A stretch of DNA of 25,407 bases from a virus. The notes beneath the pieces were generated by a model. It was not told the origin of the DNA. It ran no database searches and saw only the letters and a program-made list of their open reading frames with translations. Location: positions 1 to 25,407 of the IMG/VR virus record IMGVR_UViG_3300008261_000202; one strand, 5' to 3'. Both the position numbers and the translations under genes were made by a program. Shown here one piece after another: positions 13,086 to 19,564 of this stretch; within the stretch, counting starts at the first letter, position 1; every line of letters begins with the position of its first letter.

Positions 13086-13149
13086 AGTCCTGTGCCACTT
13101 GTGGGACTGTCCATCACCCTTCCCGAAACCACGGGAGGGGTGCTATACT
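13086..13149 (+). promoter_or_regulatory. hairpin-promoter cassette before the helicase
   Basis: AGTCC (13086-13090) pairs with GGACT (13104-13108) around a GTGCCACTTGTG loop; TCCCG/CGGGA (13121-13125/13132-13136) forms a second small hairpin in the spacer; the -10 box is TATACT (13144-13149) in GGGTGCTATACTG. No -35. Drives the helicase gene. Confidence 0.55.
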
Positions 13150-13179
13150 GTATGAATACAAACGTGACCTGACCTATTG

Positions 13180-14415
13180 ATGCTGACTCTTCTTCCTTAT
13201 CAACAACGTGCTCTTGATGCTGTGCAGAAAGCAATCAGGGGTTCTGTCTACATTCCCACTGGTGGTGGGAAGACTGTTGTGATGATGGAAGATGCCCGTC
13301 AACGTGTTCTGAACGCAACAGAACCGATGACATTTGTTGTTGTTGCACCTAGAATCCTGCTTGCAAATCAACTCTGTTCAGAGTTCGAAGAGTATCTCAA
13401 AGAGCAAAACATTTCTTTTATGCATGTTCACAGTGGTGAAACTCATCATCAATCCTCTACACGTCCAGCAGTCATTGCAGAGTATAATGACACAGCAATC
13501 GGAAGTGGCAAGCATCAATTTATCTTCACCACTTACAATTCGATTGGTCGGGTGAATGAAGCAGACATCAACATTGATGTTGTATATTTCGATGAGGCAC
13601 ACCACTGTGTGAAACCATCTAACTTTGTGGGTATTGCTCACACTTCAGCAGTTGCAGATAATGCCTATTTCTTCACTGCAACTCCGAAGTTCAATAACAG
13701 CAAGGAGTCGATGAACAATACTGATGTGTACGGTAATAATATCATCAGTATTCCTGCACAAGAACTCATCGAAGCAGGTAGTATTATTCCTCCTCGGGTT
13801 GTTCCTTATGAAGCAGAAACCATCCGCACCAAAGAAAATGCACCTTTTGTAGATGCAGAAAACATTGTAGGTATTCTCTCTCAGATTTCTGATTGTGATG
13901 CACCTAAAGTTCTTGTTGCTGCTCCCAGCACCAAAGTAATTTGGGCAATGTTCACTGAGAGTGATTTGCTGCAACAACTCAATGACATGGGTTATACGAT
14001 TATGCACATCACTTCTAAGCATGGTGCTTACATCGACAAACAGAAAGTGTCTCGTGAAGTATTCTTCGAGAAGATGAATGAGTTTGGTGCTGACCCAGAC
14101 AAGAAGTTCATTGTGTTTCACTACAGCATCCTGTCCGAAGGTATGAATGTGCATGGTCTGACTCATTGCATTATGCTTCGCAATCTTCCTCTGATTGAGA
14201 TGGCACAAACTGTTGGTCGTGTGATTCGTATGCACCGTGATGACCGACAAGCAATCGCAGAAGGTAAGATGAATCCTGGTGAGTTTGCTTTCTATAAGAA
14301 ACCCTTTGGCACCATCACTATTCCTGTGAACAACAACTATGGTGATAAGATTGCCCGTCAACTTCAGACTGTTGTTGACACTATCTTTGTCAAGGGTGAA
14401 GTGCTTGCTGCCTAA
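13180..14415 (+). CDS. superfamily 2 DEAH helicase, 411 aa
   Basis: ATP-driven DNA or RNA unwinding/translocation enzyme. All core motifs are visible: Q-rich N-terminus LLPYQQRALDAV, Walker A PTGGGKT (26-32), Ia VVVAPRILLANQL, Walker B/II DEAH (138-141), III TATPK (166-170), IV-V region VFHYSILSEGMNVHG (312-326) and VI QTVGRVIRM (343-351). There is no accessory domain, so it is compact. This resembles ComF/UvsW/type III restriction-subunit helicases; it is too short for a restriction subunit and lacks a nuclease domain. Partner could be the nuclease/methylase pair at 15022-16439, but another promoter lies between. ATG at 13180 is chosen over a TTG 3 bases before. Confidence 0.92.
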   Translation: MLTLLPYQQRALDAVQKAIRGSVYIPTGGGKTVVMMEDARQRVLNATEPMTFVVVAPRILLANQLCSEFEEYLKEQNISFMHVHSGETHHQSSTRPAVIAEYNDTAIGSGKHQFIFTTYNSIGRVNEADINIDVVYFDEAHHCVKPSNFVGIAHTSAVADNAYFFTATPKFNNSKESMNNTDVYGNNIISIPAQELIEAGSIIPPRVVPYEAETIRTKENAPFVDAENIVGILSQISDCDAPKVLVAAPSTKVIWAMFTESDLLQQLNDMGYTIMHITSKHGAYIDKQKVSREVFFEKMNEFGADPDKKFIVFHYSILSEGMNVHGLTHCIMLRNLPLIEMAQTVGRVIRMHRDDRQAIAEGKMNPGEFAFYKKPFGTITIPVNNNYGDKIARQLQTVVDTIFVKGEVLAA

Positions 14416-14418
14416 ATA
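14411..14418 (+). promoter_or_regulatory. late-promoter-like CCTAAATA
   Basis: CCTAAATA just across the helicase stop matches 6 of 8 positions of the T4-type late promoter TATAAATA and lies 25 bases before the gene at 14443. Given the virion-like N-terminus of that gene, late expression is plausible. Confidence 0.3.
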
Positions 14419-14442
14419 CCCATAGATTTTCTTTCTTTTTCA

Positions 14443-14730
14443 ATGAAAACTTTTGCTCAATTTCTTCAACAATTAGAAGAGGCAAAATCATACAGAAAAG
14501 TCTATGCTGCAAAAGTTGCAGCAGCAAGACAAAGACAGTCTGATGACATTGAAAATAGAAAGAAAAGACTTATGAAGCAGAGAGAGCAAGAGCAAGAAAG
14601 AAAAGAGCATGAATCAGAGCAAAAACGTGAAGAAGAAGAGCACAAAGAGTATGTAAAGCATGTCGATAAGTTGAGAAATGACATTCGACAAGAGATTAAA
14701 CAAGAATACGGAATCAAAGATAAGAAATAG
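14443..14730 (+). CDS. charged coiled-coil protein, candidate internal head protein, 95 aa
   Basis: The N-terminus MKTFAQFLQQLEEAK resembles the capsid-targeting sequence of T4 internal proteins (MKTYQEFIAE...), which directs them into the prohead before cleavage by the gp21 protease after L/I-x-E. Here LEE-AK (residues 11-15) offers such a site. The rest is a single K/E/R/Q-rich helix (EQERKEHESEQKREEEEHKE). I infer an injected internal protein; virion location is not shown. An ordinary coiled-coil protein is the alternative. Confidence 0.65.
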   Translation: MKTFAQFLQQLEEAKSYRKVYAAKVAAARQRQSDDIENRKKRLMKQREQEQERKEHESEQKREEEEHKEYVKHVDKLRNDIRQEIKQEYGIKDKK

Positions 14731-14756
14731 TATAAATCTCTATGTGTCCCACATAG
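14731..14756 (+). promoter_or_regulatory. late-promoter-like TATAAATC and hairpin
   Basis: TATAAATC (14731-14738), one base from the T4-type late box, is directly followed by a perfect 7-bp hairpin CTATGTG/CACATAG (14740-14746/14750-14756) with loop TCC. The hairpin would sit at the start of any transcript begun here. The next ATG is at 14763. Confidence 0.45.
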
Positions 14757-14762
14757 AATACA

Positions 14763-14927
14763 ATGCCATTTACTAAAAAGTTTCCCAAATCAGGTGAAAC
14801 TAAACATATCAGAGTTCCAGTTGTCTATGCTGACCTAGTATTAGAACTTATGGAACTCTTTGAACGTAGATTTGATGTTGATAAGGGAAAACATCTATTG
14901 AAGAAATACATAAGCAATCTCTCTTGA
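14763..14927 (+). CDS. small basic protein, 54 aa
   Basis: Product starts MPFTKKFPKSGETKHIRVPV, then VYADLVLELMELFERRFDVD. The layout 'K-H-I-R-V-P....A..vl.L...' recalls short helix-containing DNA-binding or antitoxin-like proteins, but no domain can be named. Ends 15 bases before the cassette of the nuclease operon. Confidence 0.7.
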   Translation: MPFTKKFPKSGETKHIRVPVVYADLVLELMELFERRFDVDKGKHLLKKYISNLS

Positions 14928-14941
14928 GTCTTGTGGGTCTA

Positions 14942-15000
14942 TGTGCCAGTTGAACTGGTGGCACAAACCCCTTGACTTCTGCCCCTGCATCGGTTACAGT
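14942..15000 (+). promoter_or_regulatory. hairpin plus sigma-70 promoter for the nuclease/methylase operon
   Basis: TGTGCCA (14942-14948) pairs with TGGCACA (14959-14965); an alternative inner CCAGTT/AACTGG stem (14946-14951/14953-14958) is mutually exclusive. TTGACT (14972-14977), a 17-base spacer and TACAGT (14995-15000) form one of the better promoters in the window. Confidence 0.65.
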
Positions 15001-15021
15001 GTATCCATACACAAAGAACAC

Positions 15022-15615
15022 ATGCCCAAACTGTCCACCAATCAAGTTGCTGCCAAACTGAAAGTTACTGACTTCACAGCATTTGATAAACCTGGTAAGA
15101 ATAAGGGTGCCCGTGGTCAACTGATTGAAAATGCTCTGGGTATTCTTAATAGTTCTGCCCTGACTGATTTGATTGATGGTGAACTCAAAACCTTTACTCA
15201 AGGTGAGAGCATTGCTGTAACTCAAATCAAGCATTGTCTTGAAGAGATTATTGATGAACAAGTGGGTTTTTATGATAGCAAGGTAGGACAAAAACTTGCT
15301 CAAACTATCTACGTTGGTTTCACACGTTCTAATGATTACATCGGAACTGCTGTTGTGAACTTTGATAGTTGCCCCACTCACTTTGTTCATCTTGCAGAAG
15401 ATTATGAATACATCTGCAATGAGATTCGTAATCGTTACATGAACAACAAAGAACTTTCTACGATTACTGGTCCTAACAAACTTCTCCAGATTCGCACAAA
15501 AGCATCTAAAACTAAGCAAGGTTATTATGTGCCTCTGTGCTATAATGGTAAGAAACTGAAAGATAAGAACATGGCATTTTATCTTTGCACTCAGTTTGGT
15601 AAAACTATTGTTTGA
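15022..15615 (+). CDS. MutH/Sau3AI-like endonuclease, 197 aa
   Basis: MutH cuts unmethylated or hemimethylated GATC; Sau3AI is the restriction relative. The catalytic frame is visible: KGARGQLIE with E36 (matching MutH E56), then D49 and the signature DGELKTF with E54 and K56 (matching D70, E77, K79 with a slightly shorter spacing). Further on LQIRTKAS (155-162) and MAFYLCTQF (184-192) match MutH's C-terminal LQIRPKA and FYL..xF blocks. Length fits single-domain MutH (about 229 aa). It precedes a Dam-type methylase by 5 bases. ATG at 15022 is used; an earlier in-frame ATG at 14941 would translate the promoter hairpin. Confidence 0.88.
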   Translation: MPKLSTNQVAAKLKVTDFTAFDKPGKNKGARGQLIENALGILNSSALTDLIDGELKTFTQGESIAVTQIKHCLEEIIDEQVGFYDSKVGQKLAQTIYVGFTRSNDYIGTAVVNFDSCPTHFVHLAEDYEYICNEIRNRYMNNKELSTITGPNKLLQIRTKASKTKQGYYVPLCYNGKKLKDKNMAFYLCTQFGKTIV

Positions 15616-15620
15616 TTTTA

Positions 15621-16439
15621 ATGAATAAACCTTTTCTAAAGTGGGCAGGTGGTAAGTTTAGACTCCTGCCCCAACTTATTCCTATTATTGGTTATCCAAC
15701 TCAATTCATTGAACCGTTTAGTGGTGCAGCAAGTGTATCACTGAACATTGTCGATTGCCCAGTCATTGTTGTGAATGATGCAAACAATGATTTGATTCAA
15801 ACTTATCAGTATTTGATTTCAGAAGGTAATGACTTCATTGATTATTGTGAGGAATACTTTGTTGATGGAAATGATGAAGTGGTTTTCTATCGAAATCGAG
15901 AGTTGTTTAATGAAACAGTAGATAAAAGAGAGAAATCTGCACTGTTTGTTTATTTGAACAAACATAGTTTCAATGGATTGACTCGATACAATAAACAAGG
16001 AAAGTATAACGTTCCTTTTGGGAAGTATAAGAGTGTAACTTTCCCAAGAAATGAGATGATTAACTTCACAAACACAATGAGAGAGAAGAATCAAGTCTAC
16101 ATGCACTCTCTTGATTTTTGTGAGATGAAGTTGTATCAAAACATCAATGAGAACACTGTTGTTTATTTTGACCCACCATACATTCCTTTGAGTGAAACAT
16201 CTAGTTTTACTGATTATCACACTGAAGGATTTACTGATGCTGACCAAATTCGATTAGTTGAACTTGCAAAGTATCTCAAAAGTCAGGGTGCAAAAGTAAT
16301 CATCAGCAATCATGATGTTGAGAGAGCAAGGGAGTTGTATTGTGATGCAAGAAAGATTATCGAAGTTGATGTAACTCGAAGTGTTGGTGCTAGTTCTGAA
16401 TCAAGAGGAAAAGTTAAAGAACTGATTGCCATTTATTGA
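15621..16439 (+). CDS. dam: Dam-type DNA adenine methyltransferase (D12 class), 272 aa
   Basis: Transfers a methyl group from S-adenosylmethionine to the N6 of adenine, in this family usually in GATC. Motifs: FLKWAGGK (5-12), SAM-binding EPFSGAASV (31-39), catalytic DPPY (184-187), ISNHD (228-232), and the Dam-like C-terminus TRSVGASSESRGKVKEL (252-268). Length is normal (E. coli Dam 278). ATG at 15621 is 5 bases after the nuclease stop; one mRNA is expected. It would protect GATC sites from the adjacent MutH-like enzyme. Specificity is inferred from family and context. Confidence 0.93.
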   Translation: MNKPFLKWAGGKFRLLPQLIPIIGYPTQFIEPFSGAASVSLNIVDCPVIVVNDANNDLIQTYQYLISEGNDFIDYCEEYFVDGNDEVVFYRNRELFNETVDKREKSALFVYLNKHSFNGLTRYNKQGKYNVPFGKYKSVTFPRNEMINFTNTMREKNQVYMHSLDFCEMKLYQNINENTVVYFDPPYIPLSETSSFTDYHTEGFTDADQIRLVELAKYLKSQGAKVIISNHDVERARELYCDARKIIEVDVTRSVGASSESRGKVKELIAIY

Positions 16440-16446
16440 TGCTGGT

Positions 16447-16505
16447 GTGCCACTTGTAGGAGTGGCACTGATGCGGTTGCGGTGCATGGGATTCTGGGGT
16501 ATTAT
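16447..16505 (+). promoter_or_regulatory. hairpin-promoter cassette
   Basis: GTGCCACT (16447-16454) pairs perfectly with AGTGGCAC (16461-16468) around TGTAGG, directly after the methylase gene. TTGCGG (16477-16482), 17 bases, then TATTAT (16500-16505) give a fair sigma-70 promoter. Drives the small-gene run from 16529. Confidence 0.65.
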
Positions 16506-16528
16506 GGATTCATGGTTGAGGAAGTCCA

Positions 16529-16693
16529 ATGACTTACATCCCGCATCTGACAAACATTCCTTATTTGCAGGTGCCTGAAAATCGTTTGCGTCTTGCATAC
16601 GATTGGTACAAACGGAATAGTGATCATCCATTGAACTTTCCGTGCTATGCTTATTGGATTCAAGAGTGTGAAAATGACGGAACTGACTACTGA
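16529..16693 (+). CDS. small unknown protein, 54 aa
   Basis: Product starts MTYIPHLTNIPYLQVPENRL, then RLAYDWYKRNSDHPLNFPCY and a tail AYWIQECEND. Aromatic and proline-containing. It carries a GATC (inside TGATCA at 16621), rare in this window, immediately downstream of the Dam gene. The next gene starts 20 bases before its end. Function unknown. Confidence 0.65.
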   Translation: MTYIPHLTNIPYLQVPENRLRLAYDWYKRNSDHPLNFPCYAYWIQECENDGTDY

Positions 16694-16874
16694 AACTATG
16701 ATTGACACTGTGTTGACTATTGAAGAAATCCTGACTGAAAAGCAACTGACTGCTCTTCGGGACATTATGTATTTCTACAAAGAGTTTGAGTTGGAACTCT
16801 ATGAGTATCCTCCTGAAGATACTTTGTTCACTAAAACTCAACGAGAACTGTTCGATATTTTCGACATCAAATGA
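16674..16874 (+). CDS. small acidic protein, 66 aa
   Basis: ATG at 16674 begins MTELTTETMIDTVLTIEEIL. Mostly helical and acidic, with EFELELYEYPPEDTLFTKTQ in the second half. An earlier in-frame start at 16647 is rejected for its overlap. The stop overlaps the next ATG at 16871. Function unknown. Confidence 0.7.
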   Translation: MTELTTETMIDTVLTIEEILTEKQLTALRDIMYFYKEFELELYEYPPEDTLFTKTQRELFDIFDIK

Positions 16875-17101
16875 CTTTCATTGAAGCACTCATCGCATCT
16901 GGTTATGTCTTTGATGATGAGGACTATGATGGTTGTTATGTAAAACAAGACTCGGAAGGTTTCATTCACTGCTATCAAGAAAATGTGGAGGATGAGACTG
17001 ATACGGAGTGGAATTATGTTAAGATGACAGAAGATTTCGATGTTCTCATTGAAACCACTGTTATTGTTGATGACAACTGCCTTCCCAATTCTGCAAAATG
17101 A
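16871..17101 (+). CDS. small acidic protein, 76 aa
   Basis: Product starts MTFIEALIASGYVFDDEDYD; strongly acidic (about 20 D/E), beta-rich with HCYQENVEDETDTEWNYVKM. ATGA overlaps at both ends. Could be a small DNA mimic by charge, but no family is recognised. Confidence 0.75.
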   Translation: MTFIEALIASGYVFDDEDYDGCYVKQDSEGFIHCYQENVEDETDTEWNYVKMTEDFDVLIETTVIVDDNCLPNSAK

Positions 17102-17304
17102 CTTCAATCTCTTTTACTTCTGGTGAGTTGCTAGACATTATCTCTGCACTTGAAGAGAAAGAAAATGCTCTTTATCTTGCAGAGAATTATCAACTCTCTG
17201 CTTATTACATGAATCTTGGTTGTCAATTCCAAAAGGTTTATGATAAGTTGCAGGAAGTTGCTGGGGAGAAACGTGTTGCTAAACTTGTTCTTACTGCAAA
17301 CTAA
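17098..17304 (+). CDS. small helical protein, 68 aa
   Basis: Product starts MTSISFTSGELLDIISALEE, then KENALYLAENYQLSAYYMNL and QKVYDKLQEVAGEKRVAKLV. Three helices are likely. TAATG junction to the next gene. Not recognised. Confidence 0.75.
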   Translation: MTSISFTSGELLDIISALEEKENALYLAENYQLSAYYMNLGCQFQKVYDKLQEVAGEKRVAKLVLTAN

Positions 17305-17507
17305 TGTCACATCCACGCAAAGTAATTGTTAGACCGAAATCCAAGAAAGCAAAGAATCGACTCTGCAATGTGATGGATAACAACCCAACTTGCATTGTAG
17401 AGCAAGACAAGGGTGATGGTATGTTGTTTCTCGCATCAGAGAATCAAAAATACTTCTTTTGGGTAAATGTCAATGACTTCTGGGAATGTGATTGGGAGGT
17501 GTTATGA
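17304..17507 (+). CDS. small unknown protein, 67 aa
   Basis: Basic N-terminus (MSHPRKVIVRPKSKKAKNRL), then CNVMDNNPTCIVEQDKGDGM and an aromatic C-terminus FFWVNVNDFWECDWEVL. I recall the pattern 'K.N.m..np..iVeq.kg...FL.S...kYfFWV...ND..W' from cyanophages. Small beta fold; function unknown. Confidence 0.8.
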   Translation: MSHPRKVIVRPKSKKAKNRLCNVMDNNPTCIVEQDKGDGMLFLASENQKYFFWVNVNDFWECDWEVL

Positions 17508-17686
17508 AACCTAGATTCCGTGCTGTCCTTGAAATGGCAATCGAGGAAGGTGTGAGGTTTGGATACAACCGTGCCTTCAAGCACAATCCAGAACCACACA
17601 TTGATGCTATTGCTGATTGCATTGTAACTGAAATCTTTAATTCACTCGACACTTGGTTTGAGGACGTAAATGATGTTGAAAACTAA
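17504..17686 (+). CDS. conserved phage-type small protein, 60 aa
   Basis: Product starts MKPRFRAVLEMAIEEGVRFG, then YNRAFKHNPEPHIDAIADCI. The pattern 'FR.vLE.aIe.G...G..RA.KH...P....i.....I...I...l..WF' is widespread in tailed phages, function unknown. ATG at 17504 is chosen over a GTG at 17492. ATGA overlap with the previous stop. Confidence 0.8.
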   Translation: MKPRFRAVLEMAIEEGVRFGYNRAFKHNPEPHIDAIADCIVTEIFNSLDTWFEDVNDVEN

Positions 17687-17687
17687 A

Positions 17688-18083
17688 ATGAATGCTGAAG
17701 TTAAGCAGAAGTGGATTGATGCTCTGCGTTCTGGTAATTATGAACAGGGCAGTGAGAGACTCCGCAGTGTAACTGGTTATTGTTGTCTTGGTGTTCTGTG
17801 CGACCTTTATGCACAAGAACACAATGTTGAATGGGAGTTCAGAGGCAATGAAGAAACTAATCTTCAACCAATGGACTATTGGTATTTTGATGACCAAAGT
17901 GAGTTTCTACCAAAATGTGTGATGAATTGGGCAGGATTAATAAATTACAATCCCCAAGTGCGAGTTGATGTTCCCGAAACTGAAAATGAAGATGAATGGT
18001 TCTACCATGAACAGATTGCAGATTTGAACGATTCGGGTTATACTTTTACTGAACTTTCTAAAATTATTCAAGAACAACTTTGA
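17688..18083 (+). CDS. conserved phage-type protein, 131 aa
   Basis: Product starts MNAEVKQKWIDALRSGNYEQ, then GSERLRSVTGYCCLGVLCDL. 'KW..ALRSG.Y.Q....L.....CCLGVLCDL' is a very common block in phage proteins of unknown function; the rest is acidic with a terminal FTELSKIIQEQL. The twin cysteines in GYCCLGVLC may bind metal. ATG at 17688 follows the previous stop; two earlier in-frame ATGs (17670, 17673) would overlap it. Confidence 0.85.
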   Translation: MNAEVKQKWIDALRSGNYEQGSERLRSVTGYCCLGVLCDLYAQEHNVEWEFRGNEETNLQPMDYWYFDDQSEFLPKCVMNWAGLINYNPQVRVDVPETENEDEWFYHEQIADLNDSGYTFTELSKIIQEQL

Positions 18084-18247
18084 TGGAACAACCGACTGTG
18101 ACTCAATATAAATCTGTGAATCTCACGATTTATTTTAATGCTGATTTGGATGATGGTGAAGTGCAAGACTTCATTGAACGTATAACTGAAAAGTATAATC
18201 ATCCAGACGACATTATCCGAGATTATGAATACTGGTATGATGAGTGA
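18083..18247 (+). CDS. small acidic protein, 54 aa
   Basis: Product starts MEQPTVTQYKSVNLTIYFNA, then DLDDGEVQDFIERITEKYNH and a tail RDYEYWYDE. A beta strand and an acidic helix. Shares one base with the previous stop. Last gene before a cassette. Function unknown. Confidence 0.75.
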   Translation: MEQPTVTQYKSVNLTIYFNADLDDGEVQDFIERITEKYNHPDDIIRDYEYWYDE

Positions 18248-18261
18248 GTCTTGAGTGAGAC

Positions 18262-18332
18262 TGTGCCACTTGAGGGAGTGGCACACTGACCCTCCCAAAC
18301 CCCTGCTGGGGGTGCTATCATTACAAAGTAAT
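18262..18332 (+). promoter_or_regulatory. hairpin-promoter cassette with downstream palindrome
   Basis: TGTGCCACT (18262-18270) pairs perfectly with AGTGGCACA (18277-18285) around TGAGGG. The spacer holds CCCC-TGCT-GGGG. The -10 box TATCAT (18316-18321) runs into the palindrome ATTAC-AAA-GTAAT (18320-18332). No -35. It drives the ArdA-like gene; the palindrome is a candidate operator. Confidence 0.65.
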
Positions 18333-18349
18333 CGAGGTTGAGAGACCCA

Positions 18350-18754
18350 ATGACCGCAACTGAAGTGCAACTCAAAGAATCGACTGTTGAGTACATCAAA
18401 GAACTGGTTGAGAATAACTATCATGATGGTGACATCTATGAGTTCATCAATCAGTATGGTGAAGATGCACTTGAGTCTTGCTATGAAGACTATTGCGAAC
18501 TGGGTGAAGATTACACTTACTCCGCAGTTGATGCTTTCTGCTCTGAGTTTGGTGTAGAAAACATTGGCAACTTTCAGGATGCTTACTACGGTGAGTATGA
18601 AACTCCTGAAATCTTTGTGGAGAATTATGTGAATGAGACTTCTTGTGTTGCTATTCCTGACTACCTTGTGATTGATTGGGAAGCAACCTGGAACTCTAAC
18701 TTCCAGTATGACTTTGCCTTTGTGGAGGGTTTCATTTTCAACAAGAACTTCTGA
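18350..18754 (+). CDS. ArdA-like anti-restriction protein, 134 aa
   Basis: ArdA proteins are acidic DNA mimics that block type I restriction enzymes. This product is very acidic and carries FQDAYYGEYETPEIFVENYV (residues 75-94), then PDYLVIDWEATWNSNFQYDF and GFIF (127-130), matching the ArdA pattern F-x-D-A-Y-x-G-E-y-x-s-x-x-x-F, y-i-D-w/y-e and a terminal G-x-i/v-F strand. Length is somewhat short of the usual 165 aa; the N-terminal domain looks reduced and helical. First gene after its own promoter, as expected for an early anti-restriction factor. ATG at 18350 is preferred to an in-frame start at 18338. Confidence 0.75.
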   Translation: MTATEVQLKESTVEYIKELVENNYHDGDIYEFINQYGEDALESCYEDYCELGEDYTYSAVDAFCSEFGVENIGNFQDAYYGEYETPEIFVENYVNETSCVAIPDYLVIDWEATWNSNFQYDFAFVEGFIFNKNF

Positions 18755-19005
18755 TGAAACTTCAATCTAAACACGGTTCGATGGTGGTAGATTTCTACCC
18801 CATCAAAACCCCTTTCGGTGATGTATCTAAAACTTGGTTTCTGAAAGTATTGACTTTTCAGGGAGAAACTCAATCTAAGAAGTATCTCAACAAAGTTGAA
18901 ATGGACATTGAGGTAAGAGAGTATCTGAATCTTAATGTTCCCTATGAAGTTGTTGGATTTAATACGATTCCTCAACTTGGTAATCCTTTCTACGGTGCAT
19001 GTTAA
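18754..19005 (+). CDS. small unknown protein, 83 aa
   Basis: Product starts MKLQSKHGSMVVDFYPIKTP and continues FGDVSKTWFLKVLTFQGETQ. Slightly basic beta-rich fold. Shares one base with the ArdA-like gene's stop (TGATG), so it is translated with it. Not recognised. Confidence 0.75.
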   Translation: MKLQSKHGSMVVDFYPIKTPFGDVSKTWFLKVLTFQGETQSKKYLNKVEMDIEVREYLNLNVPYEVVGFNTIPQLGNPFYGAC

Positions 19006-19202
19006 TGCAATTTCAAGTCACTTACATTGAGTTCGACTTCGATGGTGAAGATGAACTCACACCATTTGAGAAAGATACCATTACTTCACAATACATTGGT
19101 GAAGTTTGGCAAGCAGATGATGAAGATGATCTTGTAGAAGAGATTACTTGTGCATCTGGTTGGTGTATTAAGTCCATTGATTACCGTCACATTCTTAACT
19201 GA
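19005..19202 (+). CDS. conserved cyanophage-type small protein, 65 aa
   Basis: Product starts MQFQVTYIEFDFDGEDELTP; the C-terminal half VWQADDEDDLVEEITCASGW, ending CIKSIDYRHILN, is a block I recall as recurrent in cyanophages. Highly acidic. An in-frame ATG at 18999 is the alternative start; TAATG at 19003 favours 19005. Function unknown. Confidence 0.8.
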   Translation: MQFQVTYIEFDFDGEDELTPFEKDTITSQYIGEVWQADDEDDLVEEITCASGWCIKSIDYRHILN

Positions 19203-19204
19203 AC

Positions 19205-19396
19205 ATGAGCACTGAAATTAACCGTCAAGAACTTCAAGAAAACTACATTCAGCAACTGATTGATGGTATGGACTACAAAACAATGGAACGTTTTGTTTAT
19301 GATACTCTTGAAGAAAATCTCACCAATTATACTGATGAGGAACTGATTACAGAAGTGACTGACTATTATCCTGAACTTTTGGGTATTGAGGACTGA
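19205..19396 (+). CDS. conserved cyanophage-type small protein, 63 aa
   Basis: Product starts MSTEINRQELQENYIQQLID, then GMDYKTMERFVYDTLEENLT and EELITEVTDYYPELLG. The pattern 'R.ELQENYI...lDGMDYK.me.fVyd.l..nL..y.deELi.Ev..yYPELL' recurs across cyanophages. Acidic, all-helical. Last gene before the structured gap. Confidence 0.8.
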   Translation: MSTEINRQELQENYIQQLIDGMDYKTMERFVYDTLEENLTNYTDEELITEVTDYYPELLGIED

Positions 19397-19417
19397 TTCT
19401 CAACAGTTTCACATGAA

Positions 19418-19547
19418 CAGTCGATGAGACTGCGGTGAATGACCTAGGGCACCTGCGGGGCAAAATCGAAAGTATTTTGGGTTTTGCCCCCAGTCAGGGA
19501 CTGGGTTCTCAATGTGTCCCACATGGGATTGGGGGTGCCTGGTGCCC
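19418..19547 (+). ncRNA. candidate structured RNA in a GC-rich gap
   Basis: Within the 294-base gap 19397-19690 are nested inverted repeats: CAGTC/GACTG (19418-19422/19428-19432); a long-range stem GGGCACC/GGTGCCC (19447-19453/19541-19547) enclosing GGGGCAAAA/TTTTGCCCC (19457-19465/19482-19490), CCAGTC/GACTGG (19490-19495/19499-19504) and ATGTG/CACAT (19512-19516/19520-19524). CAAAAT at 19461 can also pair with ATTTTG at 19474, so two exclusive folds exist. GC content is far above that of neighbouring genes. No ORF of note. Strand is assumed from the gene direction. Confidence 0.45.
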
Positions 19548-19564
19548 CTGACCCCAAACCGTAG

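Noticed and set aside
13645-14361. Leftward 238-codon open frame
   Set aside because: It is antisense to the DEAH helicase and has no coherent composition or start signal; a shadow of the real gene.
14941-15021. N-terminal extension of the MutH-like protein
   Set aside because: The extra 27 codons would translate the promoter hairpin and the -35/-10 region and bear no resemblance to MutH.
14848-15519. Leftward 223-codon open frame
   Set aside because: Antisense to the MutH-like gene and its promoter; the forward frame has clear family motifs.
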